Source: Bacteroidia bacterium
GTDB taxonomy: Bacteria; Bacteroidota; Bacteroidia; Bacteroidales; UBA932
Assembly (NCBI GenBank): GCA_009929175.1
Contig: SABC01000005.1
Coordinates: forward strand, 23,611 to 87,610
Direction of reading: 5' to 3'
DNA length: 64,000 nucleotides
Of this stretch, positions 63,279 to 64,000 are shown in pieces; the stretch's first letter is position 1; every line of letters begins with the position of its first letter. The notes below the pieces were generated by a model that saw only the letters and a list, made by a program, of their open reading frames with translations, did no database searches and was not told the origin of the DNA. Made by a program: the position numbers and the translations under genes.

Positions 63279-64000
63279 ATGCACAAAAATCTAAAGTTCA
63301 TCAGTGCCGACGAAGCTGTCAAGGTAGTGAAATCAGGTGACCACATTCACCTGAGTAGTGTTGCCAGTGCCCCAAAGATCTTGATTGATGCGCTTATACG
63401 CAGAGGAGAAGCAGGAGAATTAAGGGATGTGAGGATTCATCACCTTCATACAGAGGGAGAGGCTCCATACACCGATCCTAAATTCGAAGGTGTCTTTTTC
63501 CACCAGGCCTTCTTTGTTGGCAGCAATGTACGCAAGAGCGTCCAGGCCGGTTATTCTGACTATATTCCCATTTTCCTGAGCGAAACCCAAAAGCTTTACC
63601 GCAGCGGTACTCTTCCCTGCAACATAGCCATGATCCAGGTCTCTACCCCGGACAAACATGGTTTTGTGTCTCTGGGAACATCGGTGGATGCCACATTGGC
63701 CGCAATCGAAACTGCTGACTATACAATAGCTGTTGTGAATAAAAATGTTCCCAGGGCATGGGGGGATGCAATGATCCCAATGAGCATGATAAATTTCTTC
63801 ATAGAAGACAACACTCCACTGGAGCCCGCCCATTTTAGCGAGCCGGACGAAATCGAATGTGCAATTGGTAAAAACTGTGCTGCATTGATTGAAGACGGGG
63901 CTACACTTCAAATGGGTATCGGAGCTATTCCAAACGCTGTGCTTTCACAGCTGGGCAATCACAAAAACCTTGGGATACATACCGAAATGTTTGCCGACGG
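63279..64000 (+). CDS. Acetyl-CoA hydrolase/transferase family CoA-transferase, 5' part
   Basis: Starts at ATG 63279 and runs off the window after 240 codons. The two-domain family includes 4-hydroxybutyrate and acetate CoA-transferases that exchange CoA between acyl-CoA and acetate, forming butyrate or acetate. Visible motifs are SSVASAPKIL near the start, MIQVSTPDKHGFVSLGTSVD near 130-150, GIGAIPNAVL, and GIHTEMFADG at the end, in which Glu236 is at the position of the catalytic Glu238 of Clostridium 4-hydroxybutyrate CoA-transferase. It is divergent from the DUF62 gene and I see no promoter consensus in the 80-base gap. Confidence 0.88.
   Translation, partial: MHKNLKFISADEAVKVVKSGDHIHLSSVASAPKILIDALIRRGEAGELRDVRIHHLHTEGEAPYTDPKFEGVFFHQAFFVGSNVRKSVQAGYSDYIPIFLSETQKLYRSGTLPCNIAMIQVSTPDKHGFVSLGTSVDATLAAIETADYTIAVVNKNVPRAWGDAMIPMSMINFFIEDNTPLEPAHFSEPDEIECAIGKNCAALIEDGATLQMGIGAIPNAVLSQLGNHKNLGIHTEMFAD

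Noticed and set aside
1..64000. tRNA, rRNA, CRISPR, insertion sequences, prophage
   Set aside because: Read through all intergenic stretches (none over 300 bases); no cloverleaf, repeat array, transposase or phage gene found.

Overview
The window is a gene-dense piece of chromosome from an anaerobic member of the Bacteroidota, most likely order Bacteroidales; the genus cannot be fixed from the sequence. Evidence: promoters follow the Bacteroidota TTTG-N19-TAnnTTTG pattern rather than -35/-10; there are FimA/Mfa-type fimbrillin lipoproteins, DUF3575 and DUF4906 proteins, the Bacteroidota form of LptD, a Rho factor with a long disordered insert, and [FeFe]-hydrogenases with small ferredoxins. 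Genes are tightly packed, often with ATGA/GTGA overlaps. No gap exceeds 300 bases, and no rRNA, tRNA, CRISPR array, insertion sequence or prophage is visible.

Layout. 1-4.3 kb: prmA (partial)-tpiA, a FecCD/FecE-type importer lacking a binding protein, and a PLP aminotransferase. 4.5-9.0 kb: queD-polA-ECF sigma-rsmG, then rpmH. 9.1-12.1 kb: aminofutalosine synthase mqnE, a PASTA protein and RluD. 12.2-16.9 kb: an outer-membrane beta-barrel protein, ruvC and serS. 17.1-25.4 kb: an eight-gene surface-fimbria operon (four tandem fimbrillin-like lipoproteins, DUF3575 protein, OmpA/TPR lipoprotein, a large Big_2-containing protein, a small lipoprotein). 25.4-31.7 kb: ferredoxin, DUF1573 protein, meaB, a His-rich metal exporter, rho and ridA. 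31.7-38.1 kb: lptD, amidase, MCE protein and dnaA. 38.2-47.0 kb: pepD, rpe, birA, rsfS-ftsH-cdsA-psd, pyrF and prfA. 47.1-50.5 kb: hybrid-cluster protein with a divergent Crp/Fnr regulator, and a 1-Cys peroxiredoxin. 50.5-60.8 kb: the hydrogenase region. 60.8-63.2 kb: tcdA, mazG and a SAM hydroxide adenosyltransferase. 63.3-64.0 kb: start of a CoA-transferase.

The most notable region is 50.5-60.8 kb on the minus strand. A soluble [FeFe]-hydrogenase set (HydD-HydB-HydA-HydC type, resembling NADH/ferredoxin bifurcating enzymes) lies directly downstream of a tightly coupled eight-gene unit: GNAT-like protein, DRTGG-like protein, RsbW-like ATPase, a second [FeFe]-hydrogenase-like protein with an altered active site, second DRTGG-like protein, PHP-domain phosphoesterase, second orphan HATPase, and a class III-like sirtuin. 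This looks like a redox/H2-sensing, partner-switching regulatory module set beside the enzyme it may control. The families are known and similar neighbourhoods occur in other anaerobes, but the mechanism is unestablished and the sirtuin linkage is unusual to me.

Secondary points of interest are the fimbrial operon, a perfect 18-bp palindrome placed like a class II activator site at the hcp promoter, the Rho insert with two AT-hook-like cores, apparent loss of the proofreading site in DNA polymerase I, and several promoters only a few bases from the start codon.
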